Below, piece after piece: positions 8,248 to 15,701 of a stretch of 64,000 nt of DNA; position 1 is the first letter of the stretch, and each line of letters opens with the position of its first letter. The DNA comes from Halorubrum sp. CBA1229 (lineage in GTDB: Archaea > Halobacteriota > Halobacteria > Halobacteriales > Haloferacaceae), in contig NZ_CP054585.1 of the NCBI RefSeq assembly GCF_003721435.2, forward strand, positions 496,001-560,000, in the 5' to 3' direction. Position numbers and translations under genes: made by a program. A model generated the notes under the pieces. The model was not told the DNA's origin. It made no database searches and worked only from the letters and a program-made list of their open reading frames with translations.

Positions 8248-8499
8248 ATGACCGGTTCCGATGGCGAGGCGGACGACGCGCCGCCCGAGTTCGATCCCGC
8301 CGACATCGACGGCAGCGACATCGAACCGATCGGCGCCATGATCGCCGTGGCGTTCACCGGGGCGGTGATCGGTCTCGTCGGCGCCGGGGTCGCGCTGTTC
8401 GTGAGCGACCTCGGACTGGCCCTGATCGGGGTCGGCGTCGTCGTCGCGCTCTCCAGCCCGTTCGCGTACCTCCGGCTGCGCAGACGGTACGAATATTGA
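8248..8499 (+). CDS. Small two-helix membrane protein
   Basis: This 83-residue protein has an acidic N-terminus (residues 1-28) and two transmembrane segments (about 31-50 and 53-72) separated by only a short turn. It ends in a basic cluster, RLRRRYEY. Hydrophobicity and the positive C-terminus suggest both ends lie in the cytoplasm. A TTTTGTC box about 27 nt upstream supports the ATG at 8248 over an upstream in-frame start. I do not recognise the family. Confidence 0.6.
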   Translation: MTGSDGEADDAPPEFDPADIDGSDIEPIGAMIAVAFTGAVIGLVGAGVALFVSDLGLALIGVGVVVALSSPFAYLRLRRRYEY

Positions 8500-8528
8500 G
8501 ATTCTGCACGATCGTTTATAACGGCCTT

Positions 8529-8548
8529 CCACCGCATTTAAGCGGTGG
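8529..8548. promoter_or_regulatory. Inverted repeat enclosing a TATA-like box, candidate operator of the HTH gene
   Basis: Perfect 7-bp arms CCACCGC and GCGGTGG flank ATTTAA. The central TTTAA lies about 26 nt before the ATG at 8567, the right distance for a leaderless haloarchaeal promoter. A factor binding the arms would cover the TATA box. A second small dyad, CGTTTATAACG, lies at 8512-8522. Confidence 0.55.
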
Positions 8549-8566
8549 CGCCGTCTATTCGGCTCC

Positions 8567-9100
8567 ATGTCATCGATCGAGCTCACATCGAGTCAGAAAA
8601 GCATCCTCACGGCCCTCATCAACCTGTACGGGGAACAGGAAGACGCCGTCAAAGGCGAGGCGATCGCCGAGGAGGTCGACCGCAACCCCGGCACGATCCG
8701 CAACCAGATGCAGAGCCTGAAGGCGCTCCAGCTGGTCGAGGGCGTCCCCGGCCCGAAGGGCGGCTACAAGCCCACCTCGAACGCCTACGAGGCGCTCGAC
8801 ATCCAGCGCATGGACGAGCCCGCCGACGTCCCCATCTACCACGAGGGCGAGGAGGTAACGGGGGTCAACGTCGACGGGATCGACCTCTCCAGCGTCCATC
8901 ACCCCGAGCTCTGCCGCGCCGAGATCCACGTCCAGGGCTCCGTCCGGAACTTCCACGAGGGCGACTCCGTTACCGTCGGCCCGACGCCGCTCTCGAAGCT
9001 CGTCATCGACGGGACCGTCGACGGGAAAGACGACACCGCGAACATCCTCATCCTCCGGATCGACGACATGCGCGCGCCCGACGAGCCCGCCGAGCACTGA
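8567..9100 (+). CDS. Winged-helix transcriptional regulator with C-terminal beta-rich domain
   Basis: This 177-residue protein has a helix-turn-helix region in residues 1-75: SSQKSILTALINLY, then AEEVDRNPGTIRNQMQSLKAL as the recognition part, then a wing at GPKGGYKPT. Residues 95-170 form a beta-rich domain of unknown ligand (HVQGSVRNFHEGDSVTVGP). The arrangement fits Rrf2/TrmB-like haloarchaeal regulators, but no cluster-binding Cys triad is seen (there is a single Cys). The promoter carries an inverted repeat around the TATA box, which suggests negative autoregulation. The regulon is unknown. Confidence 0.75.
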   Translation: MSSIELTSSQKSILTALINLYGEQEDAVKGEAIAEEVDRNPGTIRNQMQSLKALQLVEGVPGPKGGYKPTSNAYEALDIQRMDEPADVPIYHEGEEVTGVNVDGIDLSSVHHPELCRAEIHVQGSVRNFHEGDSVTVGPTPLSKLVIDGTVDGKDDTANILILRIDDMRAPDEPAEH

Positions 9101-9164
9101 CTGTTTCGCCGGCAGCTCCGCTCTTTACGCTCTCCCGAGACAGTTCGACGCCCCGAGCGAAGCC

Positions 9165-9227
9165 GCCGCTCTCGGATTCGAAACCGTCGCTCCCGGACTC
9201 GAGACCGTCGCTCTCAAACTCGGAATG
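9165..9227. repeat. Three imperfect 21-bp tandem units
   Basis: Units at 9165-9185, 9186-9206 and 9207-9227 share the pattern G-y-CGCTC-y-CGGA-y-TCGA-r-ACC; the third unit is the most diverged. The array lies between the convergent ends of the HTH gene and ndh and contains no supported gene. Confidence 0.5.
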
Positions 9228-9279
9228 GACCGACTGCGAACGAGAAACGCCGCCGTGACGGGTGTCGGGTTCGCCGACG

Positions 9280-10461
9280 CTACATGTCGCCGAACGCGCT
9301 CACGCCGCGTCCTGCCGAGGAGACCTTCGCGATCCACCGCACCGCGATGGACTTCTTCAGCAGCTTCGCCGGGGTGCCGCCGAACGTCTTGATCGGCATC
9401 CCCATCACGTCGTGGGCGACCGCCTCCTCGCCGACCGAGATGACGGTCCCCTTGTCCTTGTGCTCCCACGACTGGATGGGCGCGCCGCGGGCGGCCCGCG
9501 CGAGGTTCTCGCCGGCGACCTCGGCGGCCTGCCAGGCGGCCTGCGCGGTCGGCGGCGCGACGTCGTCGTCGCCCTGGTCGATGAGGGCGGTGTCGCCGAT
9601 GGCGAACACGCGGTCGTCGCTGGTGGTGAAGTCGGAGGCGGCGTGGACGCGGTTCGAGCGCTCGTCCTTGTCGACCTCGACGTCCGCCAGCTCCGGCTGG
9701 CCCGTGATGCCGCCGGTCCAGACCAGCACGTCGTAAGTGAGCTCCTCGGGCTCTTCCTCCTCGCCGCCGCCGAGGTAGACCGCGTCCCCGTCGGCCTCCG
9801 AGATGAAGTCGCCCGTGAGGATCTCCACGTCGGCCTCCTCCAGCCGCTGTCGGAGCGCGCCCTGGACCTGGGGGTCGTTCCCCGGGAAGACCTCGTCGAG
9901 GCCCTCGACGAGCTTGATCTCGATGGGAGCGCGGTGCTTATCGCGGTACTCCGCGATCTCGCCCGCGGTCTGGATGCCGGAGAGCCCGGCGCCGCCGACG
10001 ATGACCTCGACGGGGTCGGACCGGGTCGCCTCGGCCGCGGCCGACCGCACGTCCTCGTGGATCGCCTTCGCGTCGTCGAGGCCCTTGAGCTGGTGGGCGT
10101 TCTCCTCCAGGCCGTCGATGCCGAAGAAGGCGGTCGTGGAGCCGACGCCAAGCAGCAGGTAGTCGTAGTCGACGGTCGTCCCGTCCTCCGTCTCGACGAC
10201 GCGCTCGTCGGTGTCGACGTCGACGACTCGGCCCTGCACGAAGTCGGACTCGGACGACTTGATCTCGTCGACGGGGATGGTGATCTTGTCCGCGACGGCG
10301 GGGTTGCGGATGGCGCGGTGGACCTCGTGGAGGACGAGGTGGTAGTCGTGTTCGGAGATCCACGTGAGCTCCGCCTCGCCCTCGCCGACCTCGTCTTCGA
10401 ACGCCTTCACCGCCCCTGCCCCGGCGTAGCCGGAGCCGACGACGACGACCTGTGTACTCAT
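9280..10461 (-). CDS. ndh: Type II NADH dehydrogenase (single-chain FAD enzyme)
   Basis: This 393-residue flavoprotein has two dinucleotide-binding folds: VVVGSGYAGAGAVKAF at the N-terminus for FAD and VIVGGAGLSGIQTAGE near residue 155 for NAD(P)H. A C-terminal FAD contact, VFAIGDTALID, follows near residue 295. It oxidises NADH and passes electrons to menaquinone at the membrane face without pumping protons. The C-terminus has the amphipathic KLLKKSIAVRWIAK stretch expected for membrane attachment. Because the Nuo complex in this window lacks the NADH-input subunits, this enzyme is a good candidate for the main NADH dehydrogenase of the cell. Confidence 0.82.
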   Translation of the reverse strand: MSTQVVVVGSGYAGAGAVKAFEDEVGEGEAELTWISEHDYHLVLHEVHRAIRNPAVADKITIPVDEIKSSESDFVQGRVVDVDTDERVVETEDGTTVDYDYLLLGVGSTTAFFGIDGLEENAHQLKGLDDAKAIHEDVRSAAAEATRSDPVEVIVGGAGLSGIQTAGEIAEYRDKHRAPIEIKLVEGLDEVFPGNDPQVQGALRQRLEEADVEILTGDFISEADGDAVYLGGGEEEEPEELTYDVLVWTGGITGQPELADVEVDKDERSNRVHAASDFTTSDDRVFAIGDTALIDQGDDDVAPPTAQAAWQAAEVAGENLARAARGAPIQSWEHKDKGTVISVGEEAVAHDVMGMPIKTFGGTPAKLLKKSIAVRWIAKVSSAGRGVSAFGDM

Positions 10462-10532
10462 GTCGATCTGTGCGCGGTGAGCGGATAAAGACGCTTTGAA
10501 ACGTCGGTGACGCCGGCGATGCGCGCCGCGCG

Positions 10533-11387
10533 CTACAGCGAGAGCCCGGCGTGCCAGCGGTCGGCGCCCGCCTCCCGTTTGACCTCGTCCATGCGCGCGA
10601 GGAGTTTCACGGCGAGGCTCGCGGTCTCGGCCGCCCGCGACTCGCCCTCGGTCCGGAACTCGCCGGTCACCCGGTTCGCGTACACCGAGCAGACCGCCCC
10701 CGCTCTGAGCCCGTACACGTTCGCGATCGTGAGGATCGCCGACGCCTCCATCTCGATGTTCTTCACGTTCGCGTCCCGCAGCTCCGCGACCAGCTCGTCG
10801 GAGCCGGCCGCCTCGAACCCCTCGAAGCCGGGACGCCCCTGCCCGGCGTAGAAGGAGTCGGCGCTCATCGTCACGCCGGTGTGGTAGTCGTATCCCAGTC
10901 TCTCCGCGGCGGCGACGAGCGCCGAGACGACCTCGCCGTCGGCGGTGGCCGGGTAGTCCTCTCGGACGTACTCGTCGCTCGTCCCCTCCTGACGGACTCC
11001 CCCGGTGGAGATCACCAGGTCGCCGACCTCCATCCCCGGCTGAATGGCGCCGCAGGAGCCGACCCGGACGAACGTGTCGACGCCGATCCGGGCGAGCTCC
11101 TCGACGGCGATGGCGGCCGACGGCGAGCCGATCCCCGTCGACGTCACCGAGATGGGCGCACCGTCGTACGTGCCGGTCGCGGTACGGTACTCGCGGTGGT
11201 GCGCGACCTCGTCGTACTCGTCCCACAGCGCCGTGATCTTGTCGACGCGCTCGGGGTTACCGGGGAGGAGCACGGCGTCGGCGACGTCGGCGGGGCCCAC
11301 CTCGACGTGGTAGCCGGCCTCGGCGTTGGGGTCCTCGCTGTCGCCCGCGCCGCCGTCGCCGCCGTCGGTCTCGCTGTCTTCGGTCAT
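10533..11387 (-). CDS. udp: Nucleoside phosphorylase, uridine-phosphorylase type
   Basis: This 284-residue protein has an acidic linker (residues 1-25) followed by the PNP/UDP phosphorylase fold. Recognisable blocks are LLPGNPERVDKI, the phosphate-site STGIGSPSAAIAVEEL, RVGSCGAIQPG, and the nucleoside-site NIEMEASAILTIANVYG. It cleaves uridine or a related nucleoside with phosphate to base and ribose-1-phosphate. A TTTTAAA box about 25 nt upstream of the ATG at 11387 fixes the start and gives this gene its own promoter. The upstream cdd gene on the same strand makes a pyrimidine-salvage pair. Confidence 0.82.
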   Translation of the reverse strand: MTEDSETDGGDGGAGDSEDPNAEAGYHVEVGPADVADAVLLPGNPERVDKITALWDEYDEVAHHREYRTATGTYDGAPISVTSTGIGSPSAAIAVEELARIGVDTFVRVGSCGAIQPGMEVGDLVISTGGVRQEGTSDEYVREDYPATADGEVVSALVAAAERLGYDYHTGVTMSADSFYAGQGRPGFEGFEAAGSDELVAELRDANVKNIEMEASAILTIANVYGLRAGAVCSVYANRVTGEFRTEGESRAAETASLAVKLLARMDEVKREAGADRWHAGLSL

Positions 11388-11458
11388 GTCCTCGCCCTTC
11401 GGCGAGCCGTTTAAAAGTAGTTCCGTCTTGCGGCCTGTCTGTCGGGGGGCTTCCGTGT

Positions 11459-11502
11459 CCTCGACGACCTGACTCAACCCCCTCGACGACCTGACTCAAA
11501 CC
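11459..11502. repeat. 22-bp tandem duplication spanning the cdd stop codon
   Basis: Two adjacent 22-bp units (11459-11480 and 11481-11502) each begin CCTCGACGACCTGACTCAA and differ by one base. The second unit contains the cdd stop codon (11496-11498) and the last cdd codons; the first lies between cdd and the phosphorylase promoter. It looks like a recent slip duplication of the gene end. Confidence 0.8.
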
Positions 11503-11897
11503 CCTCTCGCGTCGTCGAGCGTCCCCTCCGAGATGGTGTTCGGGAGCAGCTCACCGAGCGTGTACTCGCTCGTCTCGCCGTCCCCTTCGTCGCAGACGAC
11601 GACGAGGTCGTCGGCCGCGAACTCCGCGAGCGTCTGCCGGCACATCCCGCAGGGGGTGACGCCGTCGCGGACGCCGGAGGCGACGGCGATCCGGTCGAAC
11701 TCGCGGTGGCCGTTCTTCACCGCCTCCGCGAGCGCGACCTCCTCGGCGTGGAGGCTGTTGGAGTAGTTCGCGTTCTCGATGTTGCAGCCGGTGTAGACGG
11801 TCCCGTCGGCGGTCCGGAGCGCGGCGCCGACGCGGTACTCGGAGTACGGGACGTGCGCGTCGTCGAGCGCGTCGCGCGCGGCCTCGATCAGATCCAT
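11496..11897 (-). CDS. cdd: Cytidine deaminase
   Basis: This 133-residue enzyme is the short, homotetrameric type of cytidine deaminase, converting cytidine to uridine. The zinc site is H50-A-E52 plus C83 and C86 in PCGMCRQ, with E52 as the proton shuttle; the substrate loop TGCNIENANYSNS lies at residues 36-48. Most short-type enzymes have Cys in place of His50, so this active site looks like the H-A-E type of longer deaminases. It lies just upstream of a nucleoside phosphorylase on the same strand, so uridine formed here could be split next. Confidence 0.9.
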   Translation of the reverse strand: MDLIEAARDALDDAHVPYSEYRVGAALRTADGTVYTGCNIENANYSNSLHAEEVALAEAVKNGHREFDRIAVASGVRDGVTPCGMCRQTLAEFAADDLVVVCDEGDGETSEYTLGELLPNTISEGTLDDARGV

Positions 11898-12002
11898 ACC
11901 GGGCCGTCGGTCGGCGGGGCGTTAAGCGGTCGGGTCGCGGGCGGCGAGCACGAGCACGGCGGCGATGTCGCGGGCGGCGGGAGCGGAGTCCCGCGGCGGG
12001 GC

Positions 12003-12593
12003 TCACCGTCCAGTGTCGTACTTATACGTGGCCGACTCGGGGTCGATCCCGAAGTCCTCCGGCGATTCCTCCGTGTCCTCCGCCGCGGCGTCCGCCGGCT
12101 CGGCCTTCTTGAACGCCTCGCGGAAGCGGTCCGGCATGTCGAACTCGTCAGTCGGGAGCCGCAGGCCGACGACGCCGCCGCCGAGGAACTCGCGCTTCTC
12201 GTCGAGCCGGTCGGAGAGCGCCGGGGGGAGGTCCTCGGTGTCGACCTCCTCGAAGCCGAACTGGGTGAGGTACTCGGGCTGGTCGGTGAGCACGTACACC
12301 GTCTCGAACCCGTCCGCGGCCGCGGTGTCGACGAGGCGCTCCACCACGTGCGCGCCGACGCCGCGGCCGCGCCACTCGGGGAGCACGCCGATCCCGGTGA
12401 GTTCGATCCGGTTCTCCTCGTCCCCGTCGCCGCGGTGCAGGCGGAGCCGGCCGAAGCCGGCCCGGTCGCCCGACTCCTGGTCGACCGCGATCACGTAGTC
12501 CCGTGACCGGAAGGCGACGTCGTCGAGCCCGAGCCGCTCGATCGCGTCCAGTAACCACGCCTCGTCACGGTTCTTGGCGTCGCGGACGTACAT
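12003..12593 (-). CDS. GNAT-family N-acetyltransferase
   Basis: This 196-residue protein has the acetyl-CoA-binding motif A at residues 66-85 (TGIGVLPEWRGRGVGAHVVE, containing the R-G-R-G-V-G signature) and the following VYVLTDQPEYLTQFGF block typical of GNATs. Residues 165-196 form an acidic tail. The acceptor cannot be told from the sequence; related proteins include amino-acid N-acetyltransferases and uncharacterised MSMEG/YjbC-like enzymes. The gene follows the threonine-synthase-like gene on the same strand after a GC-rich dyad. Confidence 0.78.
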   Translation of the reverse strand: MYVRDAKNRDEAWLLDAIERLGLDDVAFRSRDYVIAVDQESGDRAGFGRLRLHRGDGDEENRIELTGIGVLPEWRGRGVGAHVVERLVDTAAADGFETVYVLTDQPEYLTQFGFEEVDTEDLPPALSDRLDEKREFLGGGVVGLRLPTDEFDMPDRFREAFKKAEPADAAAEDTEESPEDFGIDPESATYKYDTGR

Positions 12594-12671
12594 ATCTGCA
12601 CGTACGCGGGCCGACGTAAAAACGGTTCCCCGCGTGGCGCCGGCGACTTCCGAGGTCGCGACCGCCGCGAT

Positions 12672-12692
12672 CGCGGCGACCGCCGCCGGTCG
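12672..12692 (-). other. GC-rich dyad behind the threonine-synthase-like gene
   Basis: A stem-loop with GCGACCG/CGGTCGC arms lies directly after the stop codon of the gene at 12697-13923, followed by a second palindrome, CCGCGATCGCGG. It could mark the 3' end of the transcript, although it lacks the T-run that archaeal terminators normally use. Confidence 0.3.
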
Positions 12693-12696
12693 CTAT

Positions 12697-13923
12697 TTAA
12701 ATGCCTTGGCCCATCAGGTGGCTGCGCAGCACGTCCGGCGTCTTGAGCCCGGCGTCGCTGTTGATCAGGACGACCGTCTCCGTTCCGTCGAAGAACCCGT
12801 CTTCCTTGAGCGCCCAGGCGCCGGCGGGCGCGGCGCCGCCGGTGGCGCCCATCTCCATCACCTCGTTCTGGGCGACGGCGACCGCGCTCGCGAGCACGTC
12901 CTCGTCCTCGACGCCGACCGCCGTCCCGCCGCTCTCCGCCACCGCCTCGACCGCGGCCGCGCCGCCCGCGGGGTCGGCGATCTCCAGCTCGCCGCAGATC
13001 GTGTCGGGCGTCTCCCACGGCTCCGGCTCGTCGAGCCCGCGCTCGACCGCCGCCGCGATCGGCGCGCAGCCCGCCGCCTGGGCCGCGACGACCTTCGGGA
13101 CCGCGTCGATCGCGCCGACCCGCGCCAGCTCCGCGAACCCCTTATAAACGCCGGCGACGACCTCGCCGGTCCCGGTCGGGACGACGACGACGTCGGGCGC
13201 CGCGCCGAGGTCGGCGACCAGCTCGAACGCGAGCGTCTTCACCCCGTCGTGGCGGTACGGCGTCGCGAACTCGCCGAGGTCGGTGTAGTCGGTCTCCAGC
13301 TGCTCGTCGACCGCGTCGGCGGCGTCCGGGAAGCGGCCGCCGACCACGCGCATGTCGCCGCCGTGGACGTTCGTCATCGCCTTGTTCGAGAAGGCGCACC
13401 GCGAGGGGACGAACGCGTACGAGCGCAGGTCGGCCCGACCCGCGTACGCCGCCATCGACTGCCCGGCGTTGCCCGGGCTCGCGCACGCGAGGGGCTCGAC
13501 GTCCTGTCCCTCGTCCGCCCGCGCCGCGACCGCGGTGAGCGCGACCGAGAGCCCGCGGTCGAGCACGGTGCCCGTGGGGTTCCGTCCCTCGTCTTTGACG
13601 TACACCGCGTCGACGTCGAGCTCGTCCGCGAGCCGGTCGGTCGGGACCAGCGGCGTGGCGCCCTCGCCCGCCGAGATAGCCGCTTCCGCCGGGAACGGGA
13701 GCAGCGCGTCGAAGCGCCAGTGGCCCCGCCCCGTCCCGGCCGGCCCGTCGCGCGGAGCCCCGAGCAGCGTCTCCGGGTCGACCGCGTCGTAGTCGTAGGC
13801 GGGGTCGAGCCCCCGGGCCTGCTCCTCGGCCGACACGGTCGTCGGGTCGGCCGTCTCGTGGACGCGACCCGACGCGCGACTCTCCAGCCCGCGGAACGCC
13901 GTCGTCGTCTCCGTCAGCTCCAT
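12697..13923 (-). CDS. Threonine-synthase-like fold-type II protein without the PLP lysine
   Basis: This 408-residue protein of the tryptophan-synthase-beta/threonine-synthase fold has KDEGRNPTG (residues 110-118), ACASPGNAGQSMAAYAG, the phosphate-loop region VVPTGTGEVVAGVYKGF and a C-terminal AGLKTPDVL block. The normal Schiff-base sequence NPTGSFKDRG reads NPTGTVLDRG here, so the lysine that should hold PLP is Leu121 (codon CTC at 13561-13563). It also lacks the N-terminal Cys4 ribbon of many archaeal threonine synthases. It may be a non-catalytic paralogue or may use another residue; true threonine synthase activity is doubtful. A structured repeat lies upstream. Confidence 0.75.
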   Translation of the reverse strand: MELTETTTAFRGLESRASGRVHETADPTTVSAEEQARGLDPAYDYDAVDPETLLGAPRDGPAGTGRGHWRFDALLPFPAEAAISAGEGATPLVPTDRLADELDVDAVYVKDEGRNPTGTVLDRGLSVALTAVAARADEGQDVEPLACASPGNAGQSMAAYAGRADLRSYAFVPSRCAFSNKAMTNVHGGDMRVVGGRFPDAADAVDEQLETDYTDLGEFATPYRHDGVKTLAFELVADLGAAPDVVVVPTGTGEVVAGVYKGFAELARVGAIDAVPKVVAAQAAGCAPIAAAVERGLDEPEPWETPDTICGELEIADPAGGAAAVEAVAESGGTAVGVEDEDVLASAVAVAQNEVMEMGATGGAAPAGAWALKEDGFFDGTETVVLINSDAGLKTPDVLRSHLMGQGI

Positions 13924-13999
13924 ACTCACCCTTGCGGCGGCGGCGACTAATCGCTTCCCTCTCGGAGACGGACAGCGATCGAGATGATGCGTTCGCTGT

Positions 14000-14298
14000 G
14001 CGGTGGCGCGCGCCTCCGAGCGCCCTTCGGGCGCGAGGAGCCCGTGCGAGGGAGTCGGTGGTCCGGAGCGAAGCGAAGGACCACCGACGAGGCTGGGGAG
14101 GCGTGAGGTTGTGGTCGCTGTGCGGGTGGGACTCAAAGGGGCAGCCGTGAGGAGCGCGGAGGCGACGCAAGCACCGCAGGGAGCGAACGGAGTGAGCGAC
14201 CGAGGAGCGCAGCGAGCGTCCGCGCTCCTCACGGCTGGGGCTTTGGAGGTGTTCGCCGCAAAGAAATCGGTCACGTATCCGTCATCAACGACTTATAA
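14000..14298 (-). ncRNA. Structured intergenic element, copy 1 (candidate non-coding RNA)
   Basis: This fills the 398-bp gap between the threonine-synthase-like gene and the FAD oxidoreductase. The main stem pairs 14219-14236 with 14143-14160 (18 bp, perfect). It is closed by CAAAG/CTTTG (14241-14245 with 14134-14138) across a 4x4 internal loop. Further hairpins pair 14054-14064 with 14078-14088 and form GCGCCC-TTC-GGGCGC near 14030. Copies 2 and 3 fold alike. On the minus strand a TATA-like TTTATAAG (14291-14298) precedes the core by 46 nt, so minus-strand transcription is favoured but unproven. Reading frames across it are not shared among copies. Confidence 0.6.
14291..14298. promoter_or_regulatory. 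TATA box shared by element copy 1 and the FAD oxidoreductase
   Basis: CTTATAAA lies 24 nt before the ATG at 14322 on the plus strand. Its complement, TTTATAAG, is at the conserved end of the structured element on the minus strand. One near-symmetrical box could serve both directions. Confidence 0.5.
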
Positions 14299-14321
14299 AC
14301 CCGCAAGCTAATACGCAACGT

Positions 14322-15659
14322 ATGAACGGAGACGTCACCGTTATCGGCGGCGGGCTCGCCGGGCTCGTCGCGGCGGCCCGGCTCGCCGAGGCGGGCGCGG
14401 ACGTGACGCTGTACGAGCGACGGCCCGAGGTCGGCGGGCGCGTCCGCACAGAGACCGTCGACGGATTCACCCTCGACCGCGGCTTCCAGGTGCTGTTCAC
14501 GAGCTACCCGGCGGTCGCGAGCGAGCTCGACATCGACGCCCTCGACGTCCGGCGCTTTGCCCCCGGCGCGACGATCTGCCGGCCGGGATCGCGCTCGACC
14601 CTCTCGGACCCCCTCCGCGACCCCCGCGGGGCGATCCCCTCCCTCCTGAACGACGAGGTCTCCTTCTCGGACAAGCTCCGGACGCTCGCGCTCCGGTACG
14701 ACCTCTCGAACCGCGACGAGGACGACTTCTTCGCCGGCCGGGACGACTCCTCCGGCGGCCCGGACGACGCCTCCATCCGCGAGTACCTGCGCGACTGGGG
14801 GTTCGCCGACGACTACGTGGAGCACTTCGTCGAGCCCTTCTACGGCGGCATCACCCTCGACCGGAGCCTCTCGACCTCGAAGCAGGTGTTCGAGTACACC
14901 TTCCGCGCGATGGGCCGCGGCGCCATCGGCGTCCCCGCCGAGGGAATGAGCACGATCCCCGAGTCGCTCGCTGCCCGCGCCCGCGAGGCCGGCGTGGCGA
15001 TCGAGACGGGCGAGGACGTGGATTCGGTCCGGACCGCGGACCAGGGTCGGGTCCCGTTCCGGACCGGGAGCGGCGACGCCGAGGGCGCGACCGTCGAACT
15101 GGCCGACGGCTCGACGCGCGAGGCGGACGCGGTCGTGGTCGCGGCGACGCCGCCCGAGGCGCGCCGGCTCACGGGCGTCGAGTCGGTCCCGACCGAGGCC
15201 GTCCCGAACGTCACCGGCTGGTACGCGCTCCCGGCGGGCGAGTCGTTCGAGACCGGGAAGCGGATCCTGCTCAACGCCGCGGGCGAGTCGCCCAACGCCG
15301 TGGTCCCGATGTCGGAGGTCGCGCCAGAGTACGGCCCCGACGACCGCGCGCTGCTCGCCGCGACGTTCCTCGGCGAGGACTCCCTCGACCGCCCGACGGA
15401 CGCCCTCCGCGACGACGTCCGGGACGCCCTCGACGCGTGGTACCCCGGCCGCGACTTCTCCGGACTGGAGACCGTCGACGTCCACCGGATCCGGTTCGCG
15501 CAGTTCGCGCAGCCGCCGGGCGTCCACGCCGACCTCCCCGAGCCCGACGACCCCGATGGCCCCGTCGTCCTCGCCGGCGACTACACGGAGTGGTCGTCGA
15601 TTCAGGGCGCGCTGGAGAGCGGGCGGGCGGCGGCAGACGCGGCGGGCGAGCATTTATAA
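14322..15659 (+). CDS. FAD-dependent oxidoreductase of the phytoene desaturase/protoporphyrinogen oxidase superfamily
   Basis: This 445-residue flavoprotein has an N-terminal FAD fold VIGGGLAGLVAAARL at residues 7-21, ERRPEVGGRVRTE (34-46), and a C-terminal FAD contact in VVLAGDYTEWSSIQGAL. It resembles amine-oxidase-type enzymes acting on carotenoids, porphyrinogens or polyunsaturated chains. Length and motifs do not match CrtI closely, so the substrate is left open. A TATA box 24 nt upstream indicates a leaderless transcript. The gene converges on the E1-alpha gene with a 42-bp gap. Confidence 0.72.
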   Translation: MNGDVTVIGGGLAGLVAAARLAEAGADVTLYERRPEVGGRVRTETVDGFTLDRGFQVLFTSYPAVASELDIDALDVRRFAPGATICRPGSRSTLSDPLRDPRGAIPSLLNDEVSFSDKLRTLALRYDLSNRDEDDFFAGRDDSSGGPDDASIREYLRDWGFADDYVEHFVEPFYGGITLDRSLSTSKQVFEYTFRAMGRGAIGVPAEGMSTIPESLAARAREAGVAIETGEDVDSVRTADQGRVPFRTGSGDAEGATVELADGSTREADAVVVAATPPEARRLTGVESVPTEAVPNVTGWYALPAGESFETGKRILLNAAGESPNAVVPMSEVAPEYGPDDRALLAATFLGEDSLDRPTDALRDDVRDALDAWYPGRDFSGLETVDVHRIRFAQFAQPPGVHADLPEPDDPDGPVVLAGDYTEWSSIQGALESGRAAADAAGEHL

Positions 15660-15701
15660 ATAGAGCCGCATCTTCCCGCTCCTCCCTCACGCCACGGGAC
15701 C

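Noticed and set aside
12697-14274. A longer reading frame that adds about 117 residues upstream of the threonine-synthase-like gene
   Set aside because: The added part runs through structured element copy 1, is basic and Ser/Pro-rich unlike halophilic proteins, and its frame is not kept in copies 2 and 3.
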